Below are positions 16,077 through 22,870 of a stretch of DNA of 23,805 nt, piece after piece. Made by a program: the position numbers and the translations under genes. The stretch is taken from positions 1 to 23,805 of the forward strand of contig SFDP01000042.1 of the NCBI GenBank assembly GCA_004558185.1, written 5' to 3'. This DNA is from Lachnospiraceae bacterium (lineage in GTDB: Bacteria > Bacillota > Clostridia > Lachnospirales > Lachnospiraceae). The notes under the pieces are model-generated. The model did no database searches. It was not told the origin of the DNA and saw nothing but the letters and a program-made list of their open reading frames with translations. Positions within the stretch are counted from its first letter, which is position 1; every line of letters starts with the position of its first letter.

Positions 16077-17237
16077 ATGAGAAAATTTGAATTGATTGCA
16101 CCCTGCCATTTCGGACTGGAAGCGGTGCTGAAAAAAGAGATTATTGATTTAGGATATGATGTTACCAAAGTAGAGGATGGAAGGATCACCTTTTTAGGCG
16201 ATGCAGAGGCTGTCTGTCGGGGTAATGTTTTTTTACGCACAGCAGAGCGGATTTTGATCAAGGTAGGCAGCTTTAAGGCGCTTAGCTACGAGGAACTGTT
16301 TGACCGGACGAAAGAGCTGCCCTGGGAGGACTATATTCCCATAGAAGGGAAATTCTGGGTGGCCAAGGCCGCCAGTGTAAAGTCTAAGCTGTTTAGTCCT
16401 TCTGATATCCAATCCATTATGAAAAAGGCCATTGTGGAACGCTTAAAAAAGATCTACCATGTGAATTGGTTTGAGGAAAGCGGATGGAGCTTTCCTCTGC
16501 GGGTTTTTCTGCTTAAGGACGAAGTTACCATAGGGCTGGATACTACCGGAGAGTCGCTTCACAAAAGAGGCTATAGAAAGCTGACGGCAAAAGCTCCCAT
16601 TGCGGAAAATCTGGCGGCAGCCCTAATTATGCTGACCCCATGGAAGGCAGATCGAATACTGGTAGACCCATTCTGTGGAAGTGGAACTTTTCCGATAGAA
16701 GCAGCTATGATGGCAGCTAATATGGCTCCGGGCATTAATCGCGAGTTTCTGTCTGAGGGCTGGCACCATTTGATTGCCAAAAGAGAGTGGTACGATACCC
16801 TGGATGAAGCAAGAGATTTGGTGGATTTAACGGTTAAAACGGACATCCAGGGCTATGATGCGGATGAGCATATGGTGGCAATTTCCAGAGAAAATGCCCG
16901 TTTAGCCGGAGTGGAAGACCTGATTCATTTTCAGACAAGGGATGTGGCAAAATTAAGCCACGCCAAGAAATACGGGTTTATAATTACTAATCCGCCCTAT
17001 GGAGAAAGGCTTGAGGAGAAGAAAAATCTCAGAGCCTTATATGAAACCCTGGGAGAACGCTATCGGCAGTTGGATAGCTGGTCTTTATATATGATTACGG
17101 CTTATGAGGATGCGTGCAGGGATATTGGGCGAAAAGCGGATAAGAATCGTAAGATTTATAATGGAATGATGAAGACATACTTTTATCAATTCCAGGGACC
17201 CAAGCCTCCCAGGAGAGAAAATCATCATGATGGATAA
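16077..17237 (+). CDS. THUMP-domain class I rRNA methyltransferase (RlmL N-domain/YpsC-like)
   Basis: This cytoplasmic enzyme should methylate a guanine N2 in 23S rRNA using SAM, by analogy with RlmL-type proteins. The 386 residues begin MRKFELIAPCHFGLEAVLKKE, a family hallmark that fixes the start. A THUMP domain follows at about 45-155, then the SAM-binding motif DPFCGSGTFPIEAA at about 197-210 and the catalytic NPPYGERL at about 304-311. Only AGG, 3 bases from the ATG, could act as ribosome binding site, which agrees with a leaderless start from the adjacent promoter. It heads a four-gene operon and overlaps the amidase gene by 11 bases. The target base is inferred from the family. Confidence 0.9.
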   Translation: MRKFELIAPCHFGLEAVLKKEIIDLGYDVTKVEDGRITFLGDAEAVCRGNVFLRTAERILIKVGSFKALSYEELFDRTKELPWEDYIPIEGKFWVAKAASVKSKLFSPSDIQSIMKKAIVERLKKIYHVNWFEESGWSFPLRVFLLKDEVTIGLDTTGESLHKRGYRKLTAKAPIAENLAAALIMLTPWKADRILVDPFCGSGTFPIEAAMMAANMAPGINREFLSEGWHHLIAKREWYDTLDEARDLVDLTVKTDIQGYDADEHMVAISRENARLAGVEDLIHFQTRDVAKLSHAKKYGFIITNPPYGERLEEKKNLRALYETLGERYRQLDSWSLYMITAYEDACRDIGRKADKNRKIYNGMMKTYFYQFQGPKPPRRENHHDG

Positions 17238-17976
17238 ACTATGGCTGTGGAGCCTGCGCTATGGAACGGTTTTTCTGGTATCCTGTCTGGCAGTAATGTT
17301 CTGGTATTCTGCCAATAAGTCGGTGGTTATTATGGCGGAATATGAACGTCGGGGGCGGGAGAATCTGAATGAGCTGACGCAGGAAATTTTGGACAGAAAG
17401 AAGCAGTATGAATTTATAGTAGTGGTAAATCCTGCCCATGGAGGAAGCAATCTAGGTAATGTGGTCAATGGCCTTCAGGAAAAAGACATTACTCTGGCAG
17501 TAGGGATTTTTTTGGAGGAGCTTGCTCAGGGAAGTGATATTGGTATTTTTGTCATTCGAAAGGATGACATGGATATTTCCACTGAAAGCAGAGCACAGCT
17601 AATCGAGGCCGTTGAACCGGACATTTTATTGGATTTACATATCAATGCGGATCCTGAGAATGAAAGAACCTTTGGGACTTCGGTTATTTATAATGAGGAT
17701 TTTTATGCAAACCATATAACTAATGCAGAACTGGCCGATACGATAGAGCGGCAGTTGGTAACAGAAATCCGGGGTAAGGCCAATGGGATTTTCCCGGACA
17801 GGGAGGACAAATATCCGTTGCTGCAAACGTGCCAGGTACCGGGAGTCAGTATTGAAATGGGCTATTTGACCAATGGTGCGGAAGCGGCTTTATTAGGAAG
17901 GGAAGACTATCAAAGAAAGCTTGCTCAAGGACTCTATCAGGGAATTTTGCAGGTCAGGGAGGAAATGAGTAAATGA
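17227..17976 (+). CDS. Membrane-anchored N-acetylmuramoyl-L-alanine amidase (Amidase_3)
   Basis: Amidase_3 enzymes are zinc hydrolases that cut the bond between muramic acid and the peptide stem. A single N-terminal membrane helix (about 10-27) would place the enzyme outside the cell. Zinc ligands are visible: H71 in NPAHGG, E85 in LQEKDIT and H138 in DLHINA. The catalytic Glu is E210 in SIEMGYLTN. The first motif reads NPAHGGSNLGN where the family has DPGHGGxDxG, so Asp residues are replaced. Length of 249 residues is usual. ATG at 17227 or 17230 can serve; AGGAGAG lies upstream. It overlaps both neighbours (11 and 4 bases). Confidence 0.88.
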   Translation: MMDKLWLWSLRYGTVFLVSCLAVMFWYSANKSVVIMAEYERRGRENLNELTQEILDRKKQYEFIVVVNPAHGGSNLGNVVNGLQEKDITLAVGIFLEELAQGSDIGIFVIRKDDMDISTESRAQLIEAVEPDILLDLHINADPENERTFGTSVIYNEDFYANHITNAELADTIERQLVTEIRGKANGIFPDREDKYPLLQTCQVPGVSIEMGYLTNGAEAALLGREDYQRKLAQGLYQGILQVREEMSK

Positions 17977-18578
17977 TTAAAAGGATTATTTTTGCCACAG
18001 GGAATGAAGGAAAAATGAAGGAAGTTCGCTCGATCCTGTCCGATATGAACGTAGAGGTACTGTCTATGAAGGAAGCAGGAATAAAGATAGACGTCAAAGA
18101 GGATGGGACAACTTTTGAAGAGAATGCGATGATTAAGGCAAGAGCCATTGCCGCCGTCTGTGATGATATTGTACTGGCAGATGATTCCGGTCTGGAAATC
18201 GACTTTCTGAATAAGGAACCGGGGGTATACTCGGCTCGTTATCTTGGAGAGGATACTTCCTATACCATAAAAAATCAGAATTTACTGGACAGGCTACAGG
18301 GAGTCCCGGAGGACAAGAGGACAGCCAGATTCGTTTGTGCCATTGCAGCAGTGTTTCCTGACGGGAGCTGTGAGACAGTGACAGCAGCTATGGAAGGACA
18401 AATTGGTGATGAAGCAAGGGGAGAAAATGGTTTTGGCTATGATCCCATTTTTTATCTGCCGGAATATGGCTGTTCAACAGCAGAGCTTTCAATGGAGCAA
18501 AAGAATGAAGCCAGTCATCGGGGAAAGGCGTTGAGAGCTATGAAGCAGATCTTATTAGAGAAGTTGGGAGAAAGCTGA
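17973..18578 (+). CDS. rdgB: XTP/dITP diphosphatase (RdgB/Ham1)
   Basis: RdgB hydrolyses dITP, XTP and related damaged purine nucleotides to monophosphates, keeping them out of DNA. The 201 residues carry the family signature IIFATGNEGKMKEV (5-18), LADDSGLEID (68-77), PGVYSARY, GFGYDPIFY and SHRGKALRAM near the end. Its ATG overlaps the amidase stop in ATGA, so translation is probably coupled. Length is typical, and nothing is missing. Confidence 0.95.
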   Translation: MIKRIIFATGNEGKMKEVRSILSDMNVEVLSMKEAGIKIDVKEDGTTFEENAMIKARAIAAVCDDIVLADDSGLEIDFLNKEPGVYSARYLGEDTSYTIKNQNLLDRLQGVPEDKRTARFVCAIAAVFPDGSCETVTAAMEGQIGDEARGENGFGYDPIFYLPEYGCSTAELSMEQKNEASHRGKALRAMKQILLEKLGES

Positions 18579-18602
18579 TCGGTCAGTAGAATGAGAGGAA
18601 TG

Positions 18603-19082
18603 ATGAGAGTTTTAATCGTAAGTGATACACATAGAAGACATGAGAATTATCTGGAAGCAGTAAAAAGATGTAAGCCTCTGGATATGGTTATCCATTGTGG
18701 AGATGTGGAAGGTGGGGAATATTTGATTGCCGAAGCTGCCGGTTGTCCGGTAGAGATTGTTCAGGGTAATAATGATTATTTTTCAGATTTGCCGAGGGAA
18801 AAGGAATTCCAATTGGGAAAATATAAGGCTCTGTTGGTTCATGGCCATCAATACTGTGTAAATCTGGGACACGAAGCTCTGGTGGAAGAGGCTGTGGCAA
18901 GAGGGGTTGATCTGGTAATGTATGGACATACGCACAGACCGGTGGTGAGCCGGGAAAGAGGAGTTACGGTCGTAAATCCCGGAAGCCTTACCTATCCCAG
19001 ACAGGAAGGGAAAAGGCCATCGTATGTCTTAATGGAAACGGATAAAGATGGGAATGCCGAATTTCGGGTTTTTTATTTATAA
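18603..19082 (+). CDS. YfcE/MJ0936-type metallophosphoesterase
   Basis: This is a small calcineurin-like phosphodiesterase with two metal ions; its cellular substrate is not known for most members. Starting at 18603 the protein has 159 residues. Metal-binding motifs are all present: SDTH (D8, H10), HCGD (31-34), GNND (55-58), HGH (80-82) and GHTH (109-112). In-frame ATGs lie at 18591, 18600 and 18603. AGAGG at 18594-18598 lies after the first and 4 bases before the last, and the family usually starts M-R-V-L-I-V-S-D-T-H, so 18603 was preferred. It follows rdgB closely, an arrangement I recall from other Clostridia, and ends the operon. Confidence 0.88.
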   Translation: MRVLIVSDTHRRHENYLEAVKRCKPLDMVIHCGDVEGGEYLIAEAAGCPVEIVQGNNDYFSDLPREKEFQLGKYKALLVHGHQYCVNLGHEALVEEAVARGVDLVMYGHTHRPVVSRERGVTVVNPGSLTYPRQEGKRPSYVLMETDKDGNAEFRVFYL

Positions 19083-19093
19083 TTCGTAATTTT

Positions 19094-19278
19094 ATGATAC
19101 CAGGGTCAAAAGGTCTGAACCCACATGAGCTTGCTCAAATGTGGGTGAATGTCCTTGAGACCCGCCAAAATATGAGCTTAAAAGTCACGATATGCGAATA
19201 TTTTGCAGGATTGTGGGAGTACGAAGTACGTAACAATCCGTAGGTATCATAGTTAGGGGCTTTTGACCCTAACATCAT
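19094..19278 (+). repeat. Structured repeat-like element with crossing long-range stems
   Basis: This fills most of the 19083-19313 gap. ATGATACC (19094-19101) is exactly complementary to GGTATCAT (19243-19250). AGGGTCAAAAG (19102-19112) is exactly complementary to CTTTTGACCCT (19260-19270). The order A, B, A', B' makes a pseudoknot if both form together. Between them are three hairpins: ACCCACAT/ATGTGGGT (19119-19146, flanked by GTCT/AGAC), CAAAATAT/ATATTTTG (19166-19205), and GGATTGT/ACAATCC (19208-19239) capped by GTAC-GAA-GTAC. No poly-U tail and no reading frame. It lies 12 bases after the phosphodiesterase stop, so it could form in that mRNA's 3' end. Short relatives occur at 3460 and 15677. 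I do not recognise it as a named RNA class. Confidence 0.7.
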
Positions 19279-19313
19279 TTTATATTATTATAGTTAATTT
19301 GAAGAAAAAGTTG

Positions 19314-19342
19314 TTGACAGAGGAGACAAACTGTTATATACT
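19314..19342 (+). promoter_or_regulatory. Promoter of the six-tRNA operon
   Basis: TTGACA at 19314-19319, 17-base spacer, TATACT at 19337-19342, about 31 bases before tRNA-Pro. Confidence 0.8.
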
Positions 19343-19373
19343 ATGACTTGCGTTACGGAAAAAGACGGGGAAA

Positions 19374-19448
19374 CGGGGTGTGGCTCAGCTTGGCTAGAGC
19401 GCCTGGTTTGGGACCAGGAGGTCGCAGGTTCGAATCCTGTCACCCCGA
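19374..19448 (+). tRNA. tRNA-Pro (anticodon TGG)
   Basis: Acceptor CGGGGTG / CACCCCG, anticodon arm CCTGG-TTTGGGA-CCAGG, T loop TTCGAAT, discriminator A. First tRNA of the operon; CCA not encoded. Confidence 0.95.
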
Positions 19449-19462
19449 CTTATAGATACTAT

Positions 19463-19533
19463 GCGGGTGTAGTTCAATGGTAGAACACTAGCCTTCCAAG
19501 CTAGATACGTGGGTTCGATTCCCATCACCCGCT
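19463..19533 (+). tRNA. tRNA-Gly (anticodon TCC)
   Basis: Acceptor GCGGGTG / CACCCGC, anticodon arm CTAGC-CTTCCAA-GCTAG, T loop TTCGATT, discriminator T; 71 bases without CCA. Confidence 0.95.
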
Positions 19534-19534
19534 T

Positions 19535-19653
19535 AAAATGTGCGAAGCGCATTTTAGCCTGCAAAGCAAGACACAACGAAGTTGTGAAGCGGGTGATGAA
19601 TACCCGCAGTGTGAAGTACATTTTTGTCTGCGAAGCAGGAGCGGCGAAGCCGC
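19535..19653 (+). repeat. Tandem GAA-triloop hairpins in the Gly-Arg tRNA spacer
   Basis: The 133-base spacer is almost all hairpins: AAAATGTGC-GAA-GCGCATTTT (19535-19555), CACAAC-GAA-GTTGTG (19572-19586), GCGGGT/ACCCGC (19589-19607), CTGC-GAA-GCAG (19628-19638) and GCGGC-GAA-GCCGC (19641-19653). Two diverged copies about 69 bases apart are seen (CATTTT at 19550 and 19619). The stems CACAAC and GCGGC differ in sequence but both stay paired. Confidence 0.7.
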
Positions 19654-19666
19654 AAGTAAATGATAT

Positions 19667-19740
<74 letters not shown>

Positions 19741-19744
19741 TTAT

Positions 19745-19819
19745 GGTGGGTATAGCGCAGTTGGTTAGCGCGTCAGATTGTGGCTCTGAAGGCCCAGGGT
19801 TCGAATCCCTGTATCCACC
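19745..19819 (+). tRNA. tRNA-His (anticodon GTG)
   Basis: Acceptor GTGGGTA / TATCCAC preceded by the His-specific extra G at 19745, which faces discriminator C. Anticodon arm TCAGA-TTGTGGC-TCTGA. Confidence 0.95.
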
Positions 19820-19842
19820 TTTTATATCCGGTTTGTGTCTGC

Positions 19843-19861
19843 ATGACACGCTTGGTGTCAT
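19843..19861 (+). other. Hairpin in the His-Gln tRNA spacer
   Basis: ATGACAC and GTGTCAT form a 7-bp stem with loop GCTTG. There is no T run, so it is more likely a processing signal or spacer structure than a terminator. Confidence 0.5.
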
Positions 19862-19865
19862 ATAT

Positions 19866-19937
19866 AGGGCTATCGCCAAGCGGTAAGGCACAGCACTTTG
19901 ACTGCTGCAGTCGCTGGTTCGAATCCAGCTAGCCCTG
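19866..19937 (+). tRNA. tRNA-Gln (anticodon TTG)
   Basis: Acceptor AGGGCTA / TAGCCCT, D arm GCC / GGC, anticodon arm CAGCA-CTTTGAC-TGCTG, T loop TTCGAAT, discriminator G. Confidence 0.94.
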
Positions 19938-19944
19938 TTTGTGT

Positions 19945-20017
19945 GGGATATTAGCTCAGTCGGTAGAGCACTTGACTTTTAATCAAGTTGTCCGGGGTTC
20001 GAATCCCCGATGTCTCA
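19945..20017 (+). tRNA. tRNA-Lys (anticodon TTT), probable island attachment site
   Basis: Acceptor GGGATAT / ATGTCTC with wobbles, anticodon arm CTTGA-CTTTTAA-TCAAG, T arm CGGGG / CCCCG, discriminator A. It is last in the operon. No terminator follows, and a minus-strand recombinase gene overlaps its 3' half (19983-20017), as expected if an element inserted here. Confidence 0.95.
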
Positions 20018-21524
20018 TTACCGGGTGTTCATCCGAACCCCTCAAAACGGAAGTAAAATTGATGGAGTGGTTATTGTTTGCATCTGAAAAGTTGTAAATG
20101 ATAACCACTTTTTCATCATAAACAATTACCTGATTGATAAATACATCGCAGAGTTTTTCCTGAAATTTAGAATTGGAAAAATCTCCTTTGCGGAAAGACT
20201 TTAGCCAAAAAACAACTTGTTCTCGATTAATAACAGGCTTCTTTATTTCCTCTTTTGCAATGAGTATCTTCAACTCTTCCAGTTGAGTTTCTAAACCCAT
20301 GAGACGGCTTTTTGTACTGTTAGTGATAATTCCCATTTCAATGGCTTTCATAATATTGTTGATAGCTTTATTTGTCTCAGCATATTGCTTTTTTAATCCC
20401 TGTAAAGTGTAGTTTTTCGTTTTTTTGGTTTGAATCTCCATTACACGATCTGCAATATACTCAATCACATCATCCTGAAGCACATCCTTTATGGTATGAT
20501 CAATTACAATGCTTTCAAGATAGTCTTTTTTGAATATTTTCAGACTGCATTTAGTTCCACGTCGTTTTCTGGTGGCGCATTTATAGTATGAGTACCGCCC
20601 ACCATGTCTCCCATGCCCACTTTCACCTACAAGTATATCACCACATAGTCCACATCGACATTTTAAGGATAGCAGATACCTTTCCTCTGCCTTGTAGGAG
20701 GATGCTTGTCCTATTCGAGTATGAAACTTTGTATGTACACTGTCCCAAAGCTCCTGGGGCACAATACGAGGCACAGGGATGGCAATATCATCATACATGC
20801 AGATACCAATATACTTTTCATTTCTTAGGATGTGGTAAATTCCTGAATAAGTAAACGACTTTCCATCCCTTCTCTTGATTCCAAGTTTATCAAAATAGGA
20901 AACAATCTGGGGCGCAGTATGACCTGAGTCATAGAGTTTAAATATCTTCAGGACAACAGCAGCCTCAGTTTCATTAATTGCAAAGAATTTATCAACAATA
21001 TCATAGCCATAAGCTCGTCCACCACCAGGAGCAAATCCTTTGATGGCACTTTCACGCTGCCCACGCTTTACTTTTTGCCGAAGATCGGCAACATAATACT
21101 CAGCAAGACTTTCCAAAAGTCCTTCTAGGATAATTCCTTCAGGACCTTCCGGGATATTCTCTTTTGCATACAGTAATTTGACGCCATATTTCTTCACACG
21201 GACTTTATTCAGGGCAATTTCCTCCCGATCACGCCCGAAACGGTCTATCTTCCATACAATGATATATTTGAATTGACCTTTCTCGGCATCTTGAATCAGC
21301 CGGTTAAATTCATCCCTATTCTCAAAATCAGAACCGGAGATATGATGATCAGCATATATTTCAACGATTTTCAAACCCATTTTCTCAGCGTAGGCTTTGC
21401 AATCACGTACTTGTCCATCTATGCTTTGCTCAGTTTGCCGAGGTCCCGGAGAGAAACGAGCATATATTACTGCCAGATTATCAGCTGCCTCATTGACAAA
21501 AATTTGTTTTTTCTTAGTTGCCAT
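19983..21524 (-). CDS. Large serine recombinase (site-specific integrase)
   Basis: This enzyme should integrate and excise the adjoining element. The start at 21524 has AAGGAGG 8 bases upstream; the ATG at 21548 lies before that site and was rejected. The 513 residues hold a resolvase domain with the catalytic Ser in YARFSPGPRQTEQS (S25), then WKIDRFGRDREE. A recombinase domain follows, with GGGRAYGYD and YSGIYHILRNEKYIG, then a zinc ribbon (CRCGLCGDIL, YYKCATRKRRGTKC) and a coiled-coil region rich in K, E and L. The last 18 residues or so (from about GSDEHPV) are encoded by the sequence next to and antisense within tRNA-Lys, and the stop lies in its anticodon arm. The gene body is AT-richer than the genes to the left. 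Confidence 0.93.
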   Translation of the reverse strand: MATKKKQIFVNEAADNLAVIYARFSPGPRQTEQSIDGQVRDCKAYAEKMGLKIVEIYADHHISGSDFENRDEFNRLIQDAEKGQFKYIIVWKIDRFGRDREEIALNKVRVKKYGVKLLYAKENIPEGPEGIILEGLLESLAEYYVADLRQKVKRGQRESAIKGFAPGGGRAYGYDIVDKFFAINETEAAVVLKIFKLYDSGHTAPQIVSYFDKLGIKRRDGKSFTYSGIYHILRNEKYIGICMYDDIAIPVPRIVPQELWDSVHTKFHTRIGQASSYKAEERYLLSLKCRCGLCGDILVGESGHGRHGGRYSYYKCATRKRRGTKCSLKIFKKDYLESIVIDHTIKDVLQDDVIEYIADRVMEIQTKKTKNYTLQGLKKQYAETNKAINNIMKAIEMGIITNSTKSRLMGLETQLEELKILIAKEEIKKPVINREQVVFWLKSFRKGDFSNSKFQEKLCDVFINQVIVYDEKVVIIYNFSDANNNHSINFTSVLRGSDEHPVMRHRGFEPRTT

Positions 21525-21542
21525 AGTATCATCCTCCTTTTT

Positions 21543-21580
21543 GGGCATAAAAATGCCCGGTAGCTTGTATTTTTACCGGG
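21543..21580 (-). other. Overlapping hairpins in the recombinase leader
   Basis: CCCGGTA/TACCGGG (21556-21580) and GGGCAT/ATGCCC (21543-21558) share bases 21556-21558, so they compete. Both lie just upstream of the AAGGAGG ribosome binding site of the recombinase. The same bases include the -35 of the divergent promoter at 21565. Confidence 0.45.
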
Positions 21581-21593
21581 AGAATGATATAAT
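21565..21593 (+). promoter_or_regulatory. Plus-strand promoter divergent from the recombinase
   Basis: TTGTAT at 21565-21570, 17-base spacer, perfect TATAAT at 21588-21593 with an extended TGA just before it. It points away from the recombinase into an interval with no plus-strand reading frame. Confidence 0.6.
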
Positions 21594-21599
21594 TTCACT

Positions 21600-21676
21600 T
21601 GTTCAAGGTGAGTTATATCGGTTCTTCCGGTATAGTTCCTTGCCGCTTCGGTGCTGGTAACGCCGGGGCGGTTTTT
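21600..21676 (+). ncRNA. Candidate small RNA 1, about 77 nt
   Basis: The predicted start is 7 bases after the -10. The transcript has one hairpin, ATATCGG-TTCTT-CCGGTAT (21614-21634), and then a terminator stem, CCGCTTCGGTG / CGCCGGGGCGG (21643-21671, 11 bp with three G-T pairs), followed by TTTTT. No start codon with ribosome binding site lies inside. It is antisense to the likely leader of the recombinase mRNA. Not matched to any RNA family I know. Confidence 0.55.
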
Positions 21677-21697
21677 GCCTTAGTAAAACTTACCAGA

Positions 21698-21725
21698 TTG
21701 ACAATTTAAAGGTTTGTGTTATAAT
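21698..21725 (+). promoter_or_regulatory. Consensus sigma-A promoter without a downstream gene
   Basis: TTGACA at 21698-21703, 16-base spacer, TATAAT at 21720-21725. Both hexamers are perfect, making it one of the best promoters in the window, and it reads toward the end of the convergent DUF3644 gene. Confidence 0.75.
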
Positions 21726-21731
21726 ATAGGC

Positions 21732-21822
21732 GAGATAACTTGTGAAGGAATAACACTGGGTCCCATAATGGGGTAGGTATTTTTTACTGAGCATTGCCCA
21801 TGTGCCTGGGGTTATCTTTTTT
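21732..21822 (+). ncRNA. Candidate small RNA 2, about 90 nt
   Basis: From the consensus promoter the transcript runs to a T6 tract at 21817-21822. AGATAAC (21733-21739) pairs with GTTATCT (21811-21817), closing the whole RNA. Inside are hairpins CCCA-TAA-TGGG (21762-21772) and CCCA/TGGG (21797-21810), the second stacking directly on the closing stem, so the end acts as a terminator. The T tract meets the DUF3644 stop codon. No convincing reading frame. Identity unknown. Confidence 0.55.
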
Positions 21823-22787
21823 CATTTACTTTTCTTTAAGCTCTCTACGAAATTAAGAGGGCTTTTTTCTATTTCAGATACAATAAATTCAATAAAAATT
21901 TGAGAATAAGTAAAAGAATGCTGCTTTCCAATAATATGCTCGTAAGCATACTTACTATCTTGCTTTATGTTATAAAAGTCAATTATTAGATTTAATACAT
22001 ACTGATTAAACCCAGAACTATACCCCAATCTAATATTCTTTTTCTTTAGCTTTTCCTGTACGGCAGTAATTACGTTGTTGTAGGAATATTTGTGTGTATC
22101 GGAGGGGTCTTTTAAGTCTTTGACAACAGCAACTTTTGTGTCTGAATGTGAACTTATACTTACAGTAAAATCGGCCTCAGCTTTTTTCTTTGTAATATAT
22201 AAATTTTGTTTAATATTAATGGCAAATTTGTCAGAGTTATATGTTGAACTTAAAACATCTATTTCATTAGAGTGTTTTATTAACTTTTCAGCGACTTCGG
22301 GAGAATATTTTAGTTTAATCTCCTCATTAGTCAATGGGGCATAACTTGCTGAAATAGTAAGGAAGTTTTGTGCAATATATTTAGTTATATCGACATCATG
22401 AAAGCGCTGAAGTTCATTAACAAAATTTAATACACAAGCTTGGAACAATGGAGCATATTTCACTTCGTAATCTTCCGTAATATAGTGCGTACTAATATTT
22501 CGCAGTTCAATGATTTTCTCTAAATTTAATCTTATGCGAGTATTTTTATCGGTATATATTTTCTTTATTACGTTTTCTACACTTAATGTCCTATCAGGCT
22601 TGTCGCTAAAATAGATACTTTCACCTCGGTTAATCAAGGCGGCCTTTAGCATCAATTCCCAAGCATTTATAATAAAGAAAGAAAATCCTTCGATTCTATA
22701 TTTAATTGTTGGCTTGTTGTATATTTCAAGCCCCATAATAAAAGCTTCGATACTTTTTTCAGTTAATCGTTGTTTTATATTTTCCAC
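21822..22787 (-). CDS. DUF3644 protein with HEPN-like RNISTH motif
   Basis: The gene starts with GTG at 22787, with AAGGGGA about 10 bases upstream. The 321 residues open with the pattern I associate with DUF3644: GLEIYNKPTIKYRIEGFSFF and INAWELMLKAALINRGESIY (residues 19-59). The helical N-terminal domain then carries RNISTH at 96-101, the R-x4-H arrangement of HEPN ribonucleases, preceded by KIIEL. The C-terminal half (about 190-321) is mixed and unrecognised, with conserved-looking KYSYNNVI and FNQYVLNLII. No signal peptide or membrane helix. HEPN proteins are commonly toxins or phage-defence RNases; that role here is inference. The gene is strongly AT-rich and lies on the recombinase-bearing island. 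Confidence 0.72.
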   Translation of the reverse strand: MENIKQRLTEKSIEAFIMGLEIYNKPTIKYRIEGFSFFIINAWELMLKAALINRGESIYFSDKPDRTLSVENVIKKIYTDKNTRIRLNLEKIIELRNISTHYITEDYEVKYAPLFQACVLNFVNELQRFHDVDITKYIAQNFLTISASYAPLTNEEIKLKYSPEVAEKLIKHSNEIDVLSSTYNSDKFAINIKQNLYITKKKAEADFTVSISSHSDTKVAVVKDLKDPSDTHKYSYNNVITAVQEKLKKKNIRLGYSSGFNQYVLNLIIDFYNIKQDSKYAYEHIIGKQHSFTYSQIFIEFIVSEIEKSPLNFVESLKKSK

Positions 22788-22870
22788 TATACTTTCCCCT
22801 TATCTTTTGCTTATATTAATTATCTACCCCGGTAAGCATATTGTATTGTTAAGGTGTTTTTCTCAATTTT

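Noticed and set aside
20018..21580. TTACCGGG repeated at 20018 and 21573 as possible attachment-site repeat
   Set aside because: Only 8 bases, and the second copy is one arm of a leader hairpin. Too short to support an att claim.
21720..21822. 6S RNA or signal-recognition-particle RNA identity for the second small RNA
   Set aside because: Length near 90 nt is too short for 6S, and the SRP apical motif is absent.
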